This document shows, piece by piece, positions 14,907 to 15,289 of a stretch of DNA of 15,289 bases. The position numbers and the translations under genes are program-made. Positions within the stretch are counted from its first letter, which is position 1. Each line of letters begins with the position of its first letter. Where the stretch lies: NCBI GenBank assembly GCA_946185175.1, contig CAMHIH010000010.1, forward strand, positions 1-15,289, read 5' to 3'. The stretch is from an uncultured Candidatus Saccharibacteria bacterium. GTDB taxonomy: Bacteria > Patescibacteriota > Saccharimonadia > Saccharimonadales > Saccharimonadaceae. The notes below the pieces were generated by a model. That model made no database searches. It worked only from the letters and a program-made list of their open reading frames with translations, and had not been told where the DNA came from.

Positions 14907-15289
14907 TTATTCAGGAGGAAGAATGTTTCCCTCGTTAACCCCGTCGTCCTGAACAGGGGCTTCAACGGTGTCGTGAGACGCCTGCTCCTGAACAGTTCCG
15001 AGGTCAGTGTGGTTTTGGCCGTCGCCAGCCTGGACTTGATAGTCCTGACCGCCATGCGTCTCATGGGTGCCATTGTTATGATCGACAGTTGGCGAGCCGC
15101 TCTGGCTCTGAGAACCACCAGTACCGCCGGTACCACTGCTGCCCGTGCCGCCCGAAGGACGCGCAGGCGGAGTGTAAGTAGACGGAGAGCTAGGCTCATC
15201 CGTAATAGTGGTATCGTTATCCTGATTCTGGCCTCCGCCATAGTCAGGATTGGTGCCACCAGTCTGAGCCTGCGGACCCGCGTTGGGAT
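14907..15289 (-). CDS. C-terminal low-complexity tail of an unrecognised protein, 5'-partial
   Basis: The frame is open from the window edge (two bases of a cut codon, then 126 residues) to TAA at 14907-14909, and holds no ATG, so the start lies beyond 15289. The visible part is hydrophilic and disordered, rich in Gly, Ser, Thr, Gln, Asn and Pro, for example PSGGTGSSGTGGTGGSQSQS. It turns acidic with Gln and His near the end and stops at NILPPE. It has no cysteine and no membrane segment. I chose this frame over an ATG-started frame covering 14861-15259 because that one would encode an Arg/Leu/Ala-rich string of no sensible fold. Gly/Pro-rich tails also end the VirB6-like protein, so it may belong to the same surface or secretion group, but its function cannot be told from this piece. 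Confidence 0.75.
   Translation of the reverse strand, partial: PNAGPQAQTGGTNPDYGGGQNQDNDTTITDEPSSPSTYTPPARPSGGTGSSGTGGTGGSQSQSGSPTVDHNNGTHETHGGQDYQVQAGDGQNHTDLGTVQEQASHDTVEAPVQDDGVNEGNILPPE

Noticed and set aside
14861..15259. ATG-started minus-strand frame of 132 codons
   Set aside because: Its product is an Arg/Leu/Ala-rich string typical of an out-of-frame reading of Gly/Ser/Thr-rich DNA. The adjacent frame ending at 14907 has sensible composition and runs off the window.

Overview
The window looks like a piece of a small, gene-dense genome of the Candidatus Saccharibacteria (TM7) / Patescibacteria type. I infer this from several things together. There is a large membrane protein resembling the VirB6/TrbL-like proteins of Saccharibacteria. 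There is an LPXTG-anchored DUF11-repeat surface protein whose mature N-terminus begins WGP. Genes overlap by 1-4 bases, and several starts appear leaderless, placed 6 bases after a -10 box. The assignment rests on recall of these families, not on a search.

Layout. (1) 1-1554, plus strand: the C-terminal 517 residues of a Clp/Hsp100 (ClpC-like) double AAA+ ATPase, cut by the window edge. Its first ATPase domain is degenerate and its pore loops are unusual. (2) 1551-5661, minus strand: a three-gene operon in the order ABC ATPase, FtsX/MacB-type permease, uracil-DNA-glycosylase-like protein, with both junctions overlapping as TAATG. (3) 5662-5825: a compact divergent control region holding tRNA-Arg(CCG) on the minus strand and -10 boxes for the ABC operon, the tRNA and murB. 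(4) 5826-7639, plus strand: murB and folD, overlapping as ATGA, followed by a hairpin terminator shared with the convergent gene. (5) 7740-12436, minus strand: a two-gene operon of a 406-residue single-pass membrane protein and a 1158-residue multi-pass VirB6/TrbL-like protein with a large cysteine-containing secreted N-terminal domain. (6) 12578-14689, minus strand: a 703-residue secreted protein with three DUF11-like repeats and an LPKTG sorting signal, followed by a strong terminator. (7) 14907-15289, minus strand: the low-complexity C-terminal tail of another gene that runs off the right edge.

How the genes fit together. The left part is housekeeping: envelope or lipid export by ABC transport, DNA repair, cell-wall precursor synthesis (MurB) and one-carbon metabolism (FolD). 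The right part, from 7740 to the end, is a cell-surface block: a channel-like membrane protein, its coupled single-pass partner, and a wall-anchored repeat protein. In a host-attached Saccharibacterium such a set could serve transfer or contact with the host cell, but that is inference. The two most unusual objects are the Clp-like ATPase, which lacks residues normally needed for substrate threading, and the surface block. No CRISPR array, insertion sequence, rRNA or phage gene was seen. No gap between genes exceeds 300 bases.
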